In this document: one piece after another, positions 36,038 through 45,244 of the stretch | Layout of the letters: every line of letters starts with the position of its first letter | Numbering within the stretch: position 1 is the first letter of the stretch | Assembly: GCA_963713085.1 (NCBI GenBank) | Contig: CAVQKQ010000010.1 | Span: forward strand, 62,001 to 126,000 | Reading direction: 5' to 3' | Source: PFJX01 sp963713085 | GTDB lineage: Bacteria > Pseudomonadota > Gammaproteobacteria > Burkholderiales > Thiobacillaceae | DNA: 64,000 nt | Notes under the pieces: model-generated | The model's input: the letters and a program-made list of their open reading frames with translations, nothing else | Told to the model about the DNA's origin: nothing | The model's database searches: none | Made by a program: the position numbers and the translations under genes

Positions 36038-36238
36038 ATGGAAACGCCTGTAACCCTTGCCGGGGGCAAACTGTTGAACTGCGACCTTGACGAGACCTGC
36101 ATGGATCTGGACTGCGATGAGGTCATGGACGAATATGCCGATGCCTTGCTGGAAACATCGGCCGGTGCTGATTTCCTGGCCCATTACTGCGGGCTGGAGT
36201 ACCTGGAAAAACTGCAGCACCCGGATGATCCGGAATAG
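36038..36238 (+). CDS. Small acidic cysteine-containing protein
   Basis: A 66-residue protein with an excellent ribosome site (GGAAGGAGG) before the ATG. It is strongly acidic (CDLDETCMDLDCDEVMDEYADALLE) with four cysteines, three of them in the first 30 residues, compatible with metal binding. There is no signal peptide. It is divergent from nnrD and followed by an intrinsic terminator. I do not recognise the family. Confidence 0.7.
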   Translation: METPVTLAGGKLLNCDLDETCMDLDCDEVMDEYADALLETSAGADFLAHYCGLEYLEKLQHPDDPE

Positions 36239-36282
36239 GTGATTTGTCACATAGCTTCAGACATTTGTTTTTCAGCATAATG

Positions 36283-36309
36283 AGCCGGTTCCCGCCGGCT
36301 TATTTTTTT
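36283..36309 (+). terminator. Intrinsic terminator directly before the response-regulator start
   Basis: AGCCGG-TTCCCG-CCGGCT (36283-36300) followed by TATTTTTTT (36301-36309). It ends the small acidic gene. The U-tract lies one base before the ATG of the receiver gene at 36311. Strong stem and U-tract make this a confident terminator. Confidence 0.82.
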
Positions 36310-36310
36310 C

Positions 36311-36715
36311 ATGAATCAAGGCTTGATCTCTGTTCTGGTCGTGGATGACGACACCCTCATGCGGGAAGTGCTCAAGGCAGTTCTGCGCGACGAAGGGTTC
36401 AAGATCGCCGGGGAGGCCAAGGATGGCCAATCTGCCATTTCCATGCTGGAGAGACTGGAGAAGCATCTCCCTGACGTAGTGTGTCTGGATTTGAACATGC
36501 TGGGCATCTCGGGGCTGGAAACCCTGAAGGCGATACGCAGCAAATTTCCCGGGATAACGGTGGTCATGATTTCGGGCGATTCTTCCATGGATACGGTCCG
36601 CGAAGCGGTGGGATACGGTGCCTCGGGCTTTGTCATCAAGCCTTTCAAGTCCGGTCAGGTCGGTTCCTCCCTGCGGGCGGCGCTCAAGGACTCAGGGAAT
36701 ACCTCCTTCGGCTAG
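36311..36715 (+). CDS. CheY-like single-domain response regulator
   Basis: A 134-residue receiver domain without an output domain. The acidic pocket V-D-D-D (12-14), the phosphoacceptor in CLDLNMLG (D60), a Ser/Thr in VVMISGDSS and the conserved Lys in FVIKPFKSG (about 112) are all present. It should relay phosphorylation from an unidentified kinase. No chemotaxis genes are near. The ATG has no ribosome site and abuts the terminator U-tract, so expression may depend on a promoter inside the spacer (CATAAT at 36276-36281 is a -10-like candidate) or on readthrough. Confidence 0.9.
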   Translation: MNQGLISVLVVDDDTLMREVLKAVLRDEGFKIAGEAKDGQSAISMLERLEKHLPDVVCLDLNMLGISGLETLKAIRSKFPGITVVMISGDSSMDTVREAVGYGASGFVIKPFKSGQVGSSLRAALKDSGNTSFG

Positions 36716-36748
36716 AATCCAAGGCTTGGCAAATTTCGGTTAAGCCCC

Positions 36749-39700
36749 ATGTCCCGTGTCCTGTTTCTGAAGGGTGGTCCAGCCCTCTCCGATTTCCGCG
36801 TCAATAAGCTGTTGGCAGTTCTCGGACCCTTAGGGGTTGCCGAGGTCGGTACCGAATACCGCTATTTCACGGAGTTGACAGGGAAACTGGGCACTGCCGA
36901 GCTGACTTTCCTCGGTGACCTGCTGCAGGCGTCACCCGATAAACCCCAGCCGAACCTGCTGCTGGTGATTCCCCGCCTGGGTACGATTTCTCCCTGGTCC
37001 TCCAAGGCCACGGACATCGTCGCCAACTGCGGGTTGGCCAATATCGCCCGGATCGAGCGGGGCATCGGCTGGCGCCTGGCCGGCAGGAAAGGCCGCCCGC
37101 TCAAGTCCGAGCAGGTGCTGGCCGCCTTGCCCCACCTGCACGACCGCATGACCGAGAGCGTGCTGTTCGACGAGACCGGGGCGGAACAGCTGTTCCACCA
37201 TGTCGAACCCCAGCCCTTGCAAAGCGTGGACATCCTCAAGGGAGGCAGGAAGGCCCTGGAGAAGGCCAACGCGGAATGGGGCCTGGCCCTGTCGCCGGAC
37301 GAGATCGACTACCTGGTGAGCAACTTCAAGCGAGTCAAGCGCAATCCCACCGACGTGGAATTGATGATGTTCGCCCAGGCCAACTCGGAGCACTGCCGCC
37401 ACAAGATCTTCAACGCAGAATGGGTGATCGACGGGAAGAAACAGACCGATTCCTTGTTCGGGATGATCCGCCACACCCATACCGTGCGGCCGCAAGGTAC
37501 CCTCTCCGCTTACGGTGACAACGCCTCGGTGATCGAGGGGGCGACCATCGGCCGCTTCTATCCGGACGGCGACGGGATCTACCGCTTCCACCAGGAGCCC
37601 ACCCACATCCTGATGAAGGTGGAGACCCACAACCATCCCACCGCCATCTCCCCCTTTCCCGGCGCGGCCACCGGCTCCGGCGGCGAGATCCGCGACGAGG
37701 GGGCTGTGGGCCAGGGTTCCAAGCCCAAGGCGGGTCTGACCGGTTTTACCGTATCCAACCTGCGCATCCCCGGTTTCGAGCAACCCTGGGAACACGAGGA
37801 GGGCAAGCCCGTCGGCAAGCCCGGGCGCATCGTCTCCGCCCTGCAGATCATGCTGGAAGGCCCCATCGGCGCCGCCGCCTTCAACAACGAATTCGGCCGT
37901 CCCAACCTGACCGGCTATTTCCGCAGCTTCGAGATGAAGACCCCGGACGGCCAGGTGCGGGGCTACCACAAGCCCATCATGCTGGCTGGCGGCGTGGGCA
38001 ACATCCAGGAAGGCCACATCCACAAGAAGAAATTCCGTTCCGGCACCCTGCTGATCCAGCTGGGCGGCCCGGGGATGCTCATCGGCCTGGGCGGCGGCGC
38101 CGCCTCCAGCCTGGGGGCGGGCAGCAACGTGGAGGCCCTGGACTTCGACTCGGTCCAGCGGGGCAACCCGGAGATCCAGCGCCGCGCCCAGGAGGTCATC
38201 GACCGTTGCTGGCAAATGGGGGCGGCCAACCCCATCCTGTCGGTCCACGACGTGGGCGCCGGCGGCCTGTCCAACGCCATGCCCGAGCTGGCCCACGGCG
38301 CCGGCCTGGGCGCCCGCTTCGAACTGCGCGCAGTGCCCAGCCTGGAGCCGGGCATGTCGCCCCGGGAGATCTGGTCCAACGAGGCCCAGGAACGCTACGT
38401 TCTGGCCATCGCGCCCAAGGACCTGCCTGCCTTCCAGGCCCTCTGCGATCGAGAGCGCTGCCCCTTCGCCGTGGTGGGCAAGGCCACCCGGGACGGCCAG
38501 CTGGTGGTGAACGACAGCCACTTCGGCAACCGTCCCGTGGACATGGAGATGGAGGTACTGCTGGGCAAGCCGCCGCGCATGATCCGCAAGGTCACGCACC
38601 AGCCCCCGACCCTGACGCACTTCCAGGCCGAAGGTCTGGACCTGAAAGAGGCCGCCTACCGCGTCCTGCGCCATCCCGCAGTGGCCAACAAGACCTTCCT
38701 CATCACCATCGGCGACCGCACCGTGGGCGGTTTCACCGCCCGGGACCAGTTCGTCGGCCCCTGGCAAATGCCGGTGGCGGACGTGGCGGTGACCGCCATG
38801 GGCTACGACACCCAGCTGGGCGAGGCCATGGCCATGGGTGAACGCACGCCCCTGGCCCTGATCGACCCCGCGGCCTCCGGCCGCATGGCGGTGGGCGAGG
38901 CCATCACCAACCTGGCCGCGGCGGTGGTGAACGACATTGCCGACATCCGGCTGTCCGCCAACTGGATGGCCGCAGCGGGCCACCCGGGGGAGGACGCCTC
39001 CCTATTCGACACGGTCCGGGCCGTGGGCAAGGAACTGTGTCCGGCCCTGGGGATCAGCATTCCGGTGGGCAAGGACTCCATGTCCATGCGCACCACCTGG
39101 AGCGAGGGAGGCGAGGCCAAGGCCGTGATTTCCCCCCTGTCCCTCATCGTCTCCGCTTTCGCCCCTTCGCCGGATGTGCGCGGCACCCTCACTCCCCGAC
39201 TGCGCACCGACCTCGGAGACACCGACCTGATCCTGTTGGACCTGGGCAGGGGACACAATCGTCTGGGCGCCAGCACCCTGGGCCAGGTCTACAAGGAACT
39301 GGGCGATGACTGCCCCGACCTGGATGATCCGGCCCGGCTCAAGGCCTTCTTCGGCCTGATCCAGCGACTGAACCGGGAAGGCAAGCTGCTGGCCTACCAC
39401 GACCGGTCAGACGGCGGCCTGTTCGCCACCCTCGCGGAGATGGCCTTCACCGGCCGTTGCGGCGTGGATCTGGACGTGGACGAACTGCGCTACCACCGCA
39501 TACACGACGACATCATGGAGGACGTGGAGGATGCCCCCGACCCACACGAGCCCTACACCAGCCGGCTGTTCGGCATCCTGTTCAACGAGGAACTGGGGGC
39601 GGTGATCCAGGTGCGGCGCGAGGATACCGGCGCGGTCATAGAGGCCTGCATCGACGCGGGCCTGCGCGACGAGTTCTACATCGTCGGCGCGCCCAACCGG

Positions 39701-40699
39701 AAGGACCGCTTCCGCATCCTGCGTGAAGGTCGGCCGGTGTTCGACGAGCCCCGGGCCGACCTACTGGCGGCCTGGTCCGAGACCACCCACCGCATGCAGG
39801 CCCTGCGCGACAACCCGGACTGCGCCCGGCAGGAATTCGATGGCCTGGTGGCCAAGAAGAATCCGGGCCTCCACGCCGATCTGAGCTTCGACTTGAATGA
39901 AGACGTGGCCGCACCCTACGTGAAGAAGCGGCGCGCCCAGCCCAAGGTGGCGATCCTGCGGGAGCAGGGGGTCAACGGCCAGATGGAGATGGCCGCCGCC
40001 TTCGCCCGAGCCGGCTTCGCTCCGGTGGACGTTCACATGAGCGACATCCTGTCGGACCGGATCCAACTCAAGGCATTCAAGGGCCTCGCGGTCTGCGGCG
40101 GCTTCAGCTACGGCGATGTGCTGGGGGCCGGCGGCGGCTGGGCCGCCTCGATCCTGCACAACCCCCTGGCCAGGGACCAGTTCCAGGCCTTCTTCCATCG
40201 GGCCGACAGCTTTGCCCTGGGGGTGTGCAACGGCTGCCAGATGATGAGCCGGCTCAAGGGCATCATCCCCGGCGCCGAGCACTGGCCCCGCTTCGAGCGC
40301 AACCTGTCGGAGCAGTTCGAGGCCCGCTTCGTCATGGTGGAAGTGCCGGAAAGCCCCTCCATCCTGTTCGACGGCATGGCAGGCTCCAGAATGCCCATCG
40401 TGGTGGCCCACGGCGAAGGGCGGGCGGTGTTCGATTCCAAGTCCCAGCGCAAGGCCACCGAGGTCTGCCTGCGCTATGTGGACAACCGGGGCCGCAAGAC
40501 CGAGGCCTATCCCCTCAACCCCAACGGCTCGCCCAAGGGCATCACCGGCCTGACCACGCCGGATGGCCGCTTCACCATCATGATGCCCCACCCGGAGCGG
40601 GTGTTCCGCGCCGCGCAGTACTCCTGGCGGCCCGATGGGTGGCGGGAGGACGGCCCCTGGCTGCGGCTGTTCCGCAACGCCAGGAAATGGGTGGGGTGA
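36749..40699 (+). CDS. purL: Phosphoribosylformylglycinamidine synthase, long form
   Basis: A 1316-residue single-chain FGAM synthase, converting FGAR, glutamine and ATP to FGAM in purine synthesis. The two PurM-like ATP halves carry ANSEHCRHKIFNAEW (about 211) and the glycine-rich KVETHNHPTAISPFPGAATG (about 290-310). The C-terminal glutaminase has the nucleophile in GVCNGCQMM (about 1160) and His/Glu partners near MPHPERVFR (about 1280). The length matches the gammaproteobacterial and betaproteobacterial long PurL. It begins 33 bp after the receiver gene and may be co-transcribed with it. Confidence 0.98.
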   Translation: MSRVLFLKGGPALSDFRVNKLLAVLGPLGVAEVGTEYRYFTELTGKLGTAELTFLGDLLQASPDKPQPNLLLVIPRLGTISPWSSKATDIVANCGLANIARIERGIGWRLAGRKGRPLKSEQVLAALPHLHDRMTESVLFDETGAEQLFHHVEPQPLQSVDILKGGRKALEKANAEWGLALSPDEIDYLVSNFKRVKRNPTDVELMMFAQANSEHCRHKIFNAEWVIDGKKQTDSLFGMIRHTHTVRPQGTLSAYGDNASVIEGATIGRFYPDGDGIYRFHQEPTHILMKVETHNHPTAISPFPGAATGSGGEIRDEGAVGQGSKPKAGLTGFTVSNLRIPGFEQPWEHEEGKPVGKPGRIVSALQIMLEGPIGAAAFNNEFGRPNLTGYFRSFEMKTPDGQVRGYHKPIMLAGGVGNIQEGHIHKKKFRSGTLLIQLGGPGMLIGLGGGAASSLGAGSNVEALDFDSVQRGNPEIQRRAQEVIDRCWQMGAANPILSVHDVGAGGLSNAMPELAHGAGLGARFELRAVPSLEPGMSPREIWSNEAQERYVLAIAPKDLPAFQALCDRERCPFAVVGKATRDGQLVVNDSHFGNRPVDMEMEVLLGKPPRMIRKVTHQPPTLTHFQAEGLDLKEAAYRVLRHPAVANKTFLITIGDRTVGGFTARDQFVGPWQMPVADVAVTAMGYDTQLGEAMAMGERTPLALIDPAASGRMAVGEAITNLAAAVVNDIADIRLSANWMAAAGHPGEDASLFDTVRAVGKELCPALGISIPVGKDSMSMRTTWSEGGEAKAVISPLSLIVSAFAPSPDVRGTLTPRLRTDLGDTDLILLDLGRGHNRLGASTLGQVYKELGDDCPDLDDPARLKAFFGLIQRLNREGKLLAYHDRSDGGLFATLAEMAFTGRCGVDLDVDELRYHRIHDDIMEDVEDAPDPHEPYTSRLFGILFNEELGAVIQVRREDTGAVIEACIDAGLRDEFYIVGAPNRKDRFRILREGRPVFDEPRADLLAAWSETTHRMQALRDNPDCARQEFDGLVAKKNPGLHADLSFDLNEDVAAPYVKKRRAQPKVAILREQGVNGQMEMAAAFARAGFAPVDVHMSDILSDRIQLKAFKGLAVCGGFSYGDVLGAGGGWAASILHNPLARDQFQAFFHRADSFALGVCNGCQMMSRLKGIIPGAEHWPRFERNLSEQFEARFVMVEVPESPSILFDGMAGSRMPIVVAHGEGRAVFDSKSQRKATEVCLRYVDNRGRKTEAYPLNPNGSPKGITGLTTPDGRFTIMMPHPERVFRAAQYSWRPDGWREDGPWLRLFRNARKWVG

Positions 40700-41035
40700 G
40701 GTAAGTACAGTCCACGACTCTGGCAATCAGCGTCAGGTCAGTGGTGTGAACTGGCATTCAGCTAGATTGATGTAAAAGGCGGCAGGTCGGCCAAGGATAG
40801 GGGTAGGGGACGGCGAGCGCCGTTCCCTACCCCTATCCCCGGCAGACGAACTGCCGGTCGTGGGCGGGTAACTGACCGACGCTTTTTCGGCCACTGCCGG
40901 TGTTCGCCGCGTCCCGACACGGCTGTTTGGCGGTGACCACCTTCTTCCACCTCGAACCGGCACCGTCGACCCACAAGAATCAGCCAAATGCCGCTGGCGA
41001 GGGCTCGGTCAAGCCCGGGCCCGTCGGAACCCTGA
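40700..41035. other. 336-bp spacer with hairpins, no gene
   Basis: No plausible reading frame. The left half holds the tandem hairpins at 40795-40857. The right half (about 40870-41030) looks like degenerate intergenic repeat sequence. It contains CGGCCACTGCCGG, GGCGGTGACCACC and GACCCACAAG, the last of which also occurs near 5570. Confidence 0.4.
40795..40857. repeat. Two adjacent near-perfect hairpins
   Basis: First hairpin: 21-bp arms (40795-40815 and 40818-40838) around a 2-bp centre, with 20 matching positions and a core of alternating GGGGTAGGGG. Second hairpin: CCGGCAG-ACGAA-CTGCCGG (40839-40857). The arm composition is purine-rich on one side. Neither has a U-tract. They lie 96 bp downstream of purL and may be a repetitive extragenic element or an mRNA-end structure. 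Confidence 0.6.
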
Positions 41036-41422
41036 TCAGCGTCGGGTCGCTGAGAAGCGGAGGAAGGCGCCATAGAACGCCGAAAAGATCAGGTCTCCGA
41101 CGACGCCAATAAGGATGAAGCCGGGGATTTGACCGGGACGCGTGAGGTAGAAATAGAGGTAGATGACGGAGAAGGAGACCTTCCCGATGATCCCGACCGG
41201 GACGAAGGCTTTGTTGGCATGCATGTCCCGGTAGACCGACAGCACGCCGATGCCGAACGTTACGAACAGCGCGATCCAGCAGTAATACCAGACGGGCGGG
41301 TCCGGGGGCTGAAGCCCTGAGAGGCCGAACACCCATGGCATCAACAACACGAGCACAGCGCCGCCGACGATGTTCCACAGCGCGCTGACCAGAAACATCC
41401 TCCGATAGAACGTTTCGTTCAT
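41036..41422 (-). CDS. Four-helix membrane protein, unknown
   Basis: A 128-residue protein with four predicted membrane helices (VSALWNIVGGAVLVLLMPWVFG, YYCWIALFVTFGIGVLSVY, FVPVGIIGKVSFSVIYLYFY, FILIGVVGDLIFSAFYGAFL). Charged residues R-D-M-H-A-N-K sit in a loop after helix 2. No family is recognised. Its stop codon is followed on the same strand by the repeat-rich spacer. It lies just downstream of the secreted protein gene at 41464 on the same strand. Confidence 0.7.
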   Translation of the reverse strand: MNETFYRRMFLVSALWNIVGGAVLVLLMPWVFGLSGLQPPDPPVWYYCWIALFVTFGIGVLSVYRDMHANKAFVPVGIIGKVSFSVIYLYFYLTRPGQIPGFILIGVVGDLIFSAFYGAFLRFSATRR

Positions 41423-41463
41423 TGGCTATCCACCCTGGTGATATTTGAGTCGCTGCCCGTTAA

Positions 41464-41853
41464 TTATGGTGCGTCCAGTTCCACCTTCACCCACTCCGCC
41501 ACCTGCTGCTCGGCATCGGCGAACTTGATCTCCGCCCGCCGGCCGGGAACCAGGTCCGCGAGGCCCCCGCTGGTGTTGGGCAGTCGCAGCAGGCTGCGGT
41601 CCAGCCAGATACGGGTGGTTTGGGTGATCCTGGCCGGTCCGGCTTGACCATCCTCGGCCAGGGTGATGCGCTTGTTGACCGGGTCCACCGTTTCGATGCG
41701 GCCGATGAGGGTCTGCGTCCCGGAGAGTCCCGGCGATTGCCCCAGGGGGATGAACCGCTCGGCCGCCTTTTGCGCGTGGGCCAGGGGCGGAATGGCGAGG
41801 AATCCGGCCAACCCGAGCGCCAGCAGGCCCGTCAGCCATATGGATCGCTTCAT
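41464..41853 (-). CDS. Small secreted beta-domain protein
   Basis: A 129-residue protein with a clear signal peptide (MKRSIWLTGLLALGLAG...AHA). The mature part has an OB-like pattern: QTLIGRIETVDPVNKRITLAEDG, and then ITQTTRIWLDRS and LVPGRRAEIKFADAEQQVAEWVKVEL. This is similar to DUF5666-type proteins that bind metals or polyphosphate. The ATG overlaps the stop codon of the upstream peroxidase gene (ATGA), indicating co-translation with it. Confidence 0.72.
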   Translation of the reverse strand: MKRSIWLTGLLALGLAGFLAIPPLAHAQKAAERFIPLGQSPGLSGTQTLIGRIETVDPVNKRITLAEDGQAGPARITQTTRIWLDRSLLRLPNTSGGLADLVPGRRAEIKFADAEQQVAEWVKVELDAP

Positions 41854-43259
41854 GGTTCCCTCCTGAGCGCAACCTCGGTGGCAACCGGCTCGTCGCCGGT
41901 CAGTTCCTCACGTGCCCTGCCCAGTTCCGCCAGGGCCTGGCGCGCCAGGGGTTCGCCGAAAAAGAACAGGTATCCGGCCCACCGGGTCAGGTGTGCGGCT
42001 TCCCGGAGATGGGCGAGCGCCCGGGGATGCAGGCCGGCCTGGGCGAGCACCCGTCCGGCGTCGCCGATCTCCTGGGCGGCCTGGGCCAGGCCCGGCTGGT
42101 TTTGGGCGTAATCGAACAGGCTTTTCCCCAAGGTGGCGCGCAACAGATCATCCCCCTGCCGGATGTTCTCCAGGGCGTTGATGACCCGCAGGAAGGCGGC
42201 CACCGCTTCCACCTGGCCGGTTTCCAGGTGGATCCCCACGCCGTGGGGGTCCAGGCCGGCGAGGAAGCGGCCGGCCGGGGACTGGTTGAAGGCCTCGCTG
42301 TTGTAGAAACCCACCGCGCCCTCCACGGTCTGGGCCGCGTTGTTGTGGAAGAAGGGGGGTGTATCCGCCGCCTCCACCAGGGGCGGCGTGTTGAACTGGC
42401 CGTTGCCCGGGGTGCCGAAGCCGTCGTCCGGAGGGATCCGTTCCCCGCTCAGGCCGGCCGGGGTGTCGGGCAGGTTTTCCACCCCGGTGTCGAAGCTGGC
42501 GTTGCCCAGGCTGCCTGCGCCGAAATCGGCATTGGCGCCGGCGTTGTGATGGCACAGGTTGCACTTGCCCAGGTGTTCGTCCATGAAGATGGCCTGGCCG
42601 CGTTTGGCCAGGGTGCCCTTGAGAGGCAGGGGCAGGGCCAGTTCCCGCTGGCGTCCCAGGGACAGCATGAAGGCCTCCAGGGCATCCAGCTCCGCGTCCG
42701 TGGGCAGTCGGAAGTCCACGCCCGGCACGCGCCCCAGGGTGCGGGTGAAATGCTGGATCACCGCCCCGGTGGCAAAGGCGCGCAGACTGCCGTCGCCGGG
42801 GGCGCCGTCTCCCGACCAGCCGGTGCGGGGACCGTTGGGACTGGCGACCGAGGTGGACAGGGCCAGGACGTGGGGTACCGCGCGCATGACGAAGCGCTTG
42901 TCCAGGTCGTCGAAGCCGTCCAGGTTCTCCCGTATCAGCCCGAATTCCCGCATCAGAGACGGGGTCTCGAAACCCTGCTTCAGCGCTGGCTGGTACTCGG
43001 CCACGAACAGGGGATGGGTGGCGGGCAAACGGGCGATATAGGCGGCGTCCAGGGTGTAGCTGTTTTCGGCCGGATGGCAGGTGCCGCAGGTGCGGCCGTT
43101 GCCGGCGAAGGTCTCGTTGAAGAAGATCTGGCGTCCCCAGGCGACCTGGTCGGACCCGGGGTCGGACGCCACCGCGCCGTGCCAGGGGGCCAGCAGGGCG
43201 GTGGCGAGGGCCAGGGCGGACCGGAGGCGGCGCCGGCGTGCTTGTTGCTGCCGGTTCAT
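41850..43259 (-). CDS. Di-haem cytochrome c peroxidase family protein
   Basis: A 469-residue periplasmic protein. After a signal peptide (MNRQQQARRRRLRSALALATALLAPWHGAVA) it has two c-type haem sites: CGTCH (about 56-60) and CNLCH (about 232-236). Downstream are PFFHNNAAQTVEGAVGFY and LAGLDPHGVG, common to CcpA/MauG-like enzymes. The C-terminus extends to about 469 residues, longer than classical Ccp. It could be a MauG-like oxidase or a peroxidase. The start at 43259 has GGAAA nearby, and longer frames lack signal character. Coupled to the secreted protein downstream. Confidence 0.86.
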   Translation of the reverse strand: MNRQQQARRRRLRSALALATALLAPWHGAVASDPGSDQVAWGRQIFFNETFAGNGRTCGTCHPAENSYTLDAAYIARLPATHPLFVAEYQPALKQGFETPSLMREFGLIRENLDGFDDLDKRFVMRAVPHVLALSTSVASPNGPRTGWSGDGAPGDGSLRAFATGAVIQHFTRTLGRVPGVDFRLPTDAELDALEAFMLSLGRQRELALPLPLKGTLAKRGQAIFMDEHLGKCNLCHHNAGANADFGAGSLGNASFDTGVENLPDTPAGLSGERIPPDDGFGTPGNGQFNTPPLVEAADTPPFFHNNAAQTVEGAVGFYNSEAFNQSPAGRFLAGLDPHGVGIHLETGQVEAVAAFLRVINALENIRQGDDLLRATLGKSLFDYAQNQPGLAQAAQEIGDAGRVLAQAGLHPRALAHLREAAHLTRWAGYLFFFGEPLARQALAELGRAREELTGDEPVATEVALRREP

Positions 43260-43402
43260 TTCTGATTTCCATATTTGTGCATGCGCCAGGATAGCGCGTC
43301 CACGCGCCCAAAGCCCAGTGATGTTCCCAGCCGGTATATGGCGGGGCCGAAGCAAGACATCTGGTGGGTGCCTGGACAGGTTGAGTAAAGGATAATTCCG
43401 GC

Positions 43403-44302
43403 ATGATTTCTTCCTCACTGAAACGCTACGCCTGGCTCTCCATCGCCGCCGCCCTGGCCACCATCCTGCTGAAGGGGGTGGCCTGGTGGATGACCGACTC
43501 CGTGGGGCTGTTGTCCGACGCCCTGGAGTCCTTCGTCAACCTTGCCGGCGCCCTGATGGCCCTGGCCATGCTCTCGCTGGCGGCCCAGCCGCCGGACGAG
43601 AACCATGCCCACGGCCACGGCAAGGCGGAATACTTTTCCAGCGCCTTCGAGGGCCTGCTCATCCTGCTGGCGGCCATGGGCATTGCCTACACCGCAATCG
43701 ACCGCTTCCTGCATCCCCGGCCCCTGGAGTTGTTGGGCGTTGGCCTGGCGGTATCGGTGATCGCCTCCGCCATCAATTTCTTCACCGCGCGCACCCTCAT
43801 GGCGGCGGGTCGGGAACACCGCTCCATCACCCTGGAGGCGGACGCCCGCCACCTGCTCACCGATGTGTGGACCTCGGCCGGGGTCATCCTCGCGGTGGCG
43901 GGGGTGTGGTTCACCGGCTGGCTGTGGCTGGACCCGGCCATCGCCGTGCTGGTGGCGCTCAATATCGTCTGGACCGGCTGGCAGTTGTTGAACCGTTCCG
44001 CCGCCGGTCTGATGGATGTTTCCATGGACCCGGAGCAGCAAGCTCTGATCGAACTGGTATTGGACGGATACCGCCGCCAGGGCCTGGCGTTCCATGCCCT
44101 GCGCACGCGCCAGGCCGGCGCCCGTTCTTTCGTCACCCTGCACGTGCTGGTGCCGGGGGAGTGGAGCGTCCAGCACGGCCACGATTGGCTGGAACGCATC
44201 GAGGCCGATATCCGAGCGGCCCTGCCCCAGACCCATGTCACCACCCATCTAGAACCCCTGGAAGACCCTGTCTCCAACGAGGACGTGCGGCTGGATCGTT
44301 AG
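43403..44302 (+). CDS. Cation diffusion facilitator transporter
   Basis: A 299-residue divalent metal exporter. Six-helix domain with the first metal site in DSVGLLSDALESFVNLAG (about 31-48) and the second in ITLEADARHLLTDVW (about 146-160). The histidine-rich ENHAHGHGKAEYFSS loop lies at about 69-83. A cytoplasmic C-terminal domain (TLHVLVPGEWSVQHGHDWLERIE) completes the fold. Substrate may be Zn, Co, Fe or Mn. It is divergent from the di-haem peroxidase gene (143-bp gap). Confidence 0.92.
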   Translation: MISSSLKRYAWLSIAAALATILLKGVAWWMTDSVGLLSDALESFVNLAGALMALAMLSLAAQPPDENHAHGHGKAEYFSSAFEGLLILLAAMGIAYTAIDRFLHPRPLELLGVGLAVSVIASAINFFTARTLMAAGREHRSITLEADARHLLTDVWTSAGVILAVAGVWFTGWLWLDPAIAVLVALNIVWTGWQLLNRSAAGLMDVSMDPEQQALIELVLDGYRRQGLAFHALRTRQAGARSFVTLHVLVPGEWSVQHGHDWLERIEADIRAALPQTHVTTHLEPLEDPVSNEDVRLDR

Positions 44303-44526
44303 TCCACTTCGGGTTCCGGCAGGCCACGGTCATTTCCGCCCGACGATGGCCGATGGACTATAAATCGGTGTATCGGCTGGGAACCCGGACAGGACGGCGA
44401 TAGGCCTCCGGAATGCCGCTTCGATGCCACGGTCTCCCGGCCGAATCAATAATCTTCAAACAATATCGCTTTGCGGGCGGCCCTTGGTTCGATGCCGGGT
44501 ACGCGCCGAAGGCGGAGGAGATCGAC

Positions 44527-44895
44527 ATGCAATATTCGCCATTGGGATTTCAGGAAGTCAAGGTGGTGGCCCTGGCCGCCAAGGACCTGGCCCGCGCCAA
44601 TGCCTTCTATCGGGATACCTTGGGCCTGGAGCCGGCCGTGGAAAACGGCGTGGTCATCGGATATACGCTGGGCCAGGCCATCCTGATGCCGAAAGACGGC
44701 TGGTACGCCTCGCCGACGGACATGCCGAACCCGCGCATCACTCTGACCTGCGACTCGGCGCCCGAGACCGAGAAGGCCTTGCGCGAGCGCGGAGTGGTCA
44801 TCGCCGACCCGGTGGAGACCTACGATGAGGCCTACTTGATAGGCAGCTTCCTAGACAGCGAAGGCAACAAGCTCTGGTTCTGTTCCGACAAGTGA
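44527..44895 (+). CDS. VOC-family (glyoxalase-fold) protein
   Basis: A 122-residue single-domain VOC protein with a GGAGGAG ribosome site eight bases before the ATG. The opening FQEVKVVALAAKDLARANAFYRDTLGLEP is typical, as is the C-terminal half EKALRERGVVIADPV...FLDSEGNKLWFC. Pattern and size resemble glyoxalase-like enzymes such as glyoxalase I or bleomycin-resistance proteins, though the metal-binding set is incomplete. The ligand is unknown. A longer frame to 44413 is not conserved. Confidence 0.8.
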   Translation: MQYSPLGFQEVKVVALAAKDLARANAFYRDTLGLEPAVENGVVIGYTLGQAILMPKDGWYASPTDMPNPRITLTCDSAPETEKALRERGVVIADPVETYDEAYLIGSFLDSEGNKLWFCSDK

Positions 44896-45244
44896 AGCAC
44901 CCCGGCCCCTAATTACCTGGCTGTGGACAGGGTTAACAAGGAGCAGGGCAGAGGCCGGCCGAGGGCACCTTATTGGTGATCGATGCCCCATTGCGGCGCG
45001 ACCGGCAGACGGCATCGGCGGTTACCGGATGGGCCCCAAGCCCGGATATATTCAGGAACTCCCAACCCATGGCCGCCGCTGTCCCGAAGCGGACAAAGCC
45101 TATGTCATTGATACAGATAGCTTGTCGTCCAGTCGTGCATGCACGCCCTAAGCGCGGCGCTGGGCCGGGAGTTTGCATGCCGGCGAAGGGGTGGAACGGA
45201 TATTGCTGGATATCGGGCGACACCTCATCCCGGAATACATCTCC
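44896..45244. other. 349-bp spacer, nothing recognised
   Basis: Between two plus-strand genes. The frames crossing it have no protein-like composition. I saw no clear promoter, hairpin with a U-tract or repeat. Confidence 0.35.

Noticed and set aside
36932..38983. 683-residue minus-strand frame inside purL
   Set aside because: Antisense shadow. High-GC codon use keeps it open. No protein character.
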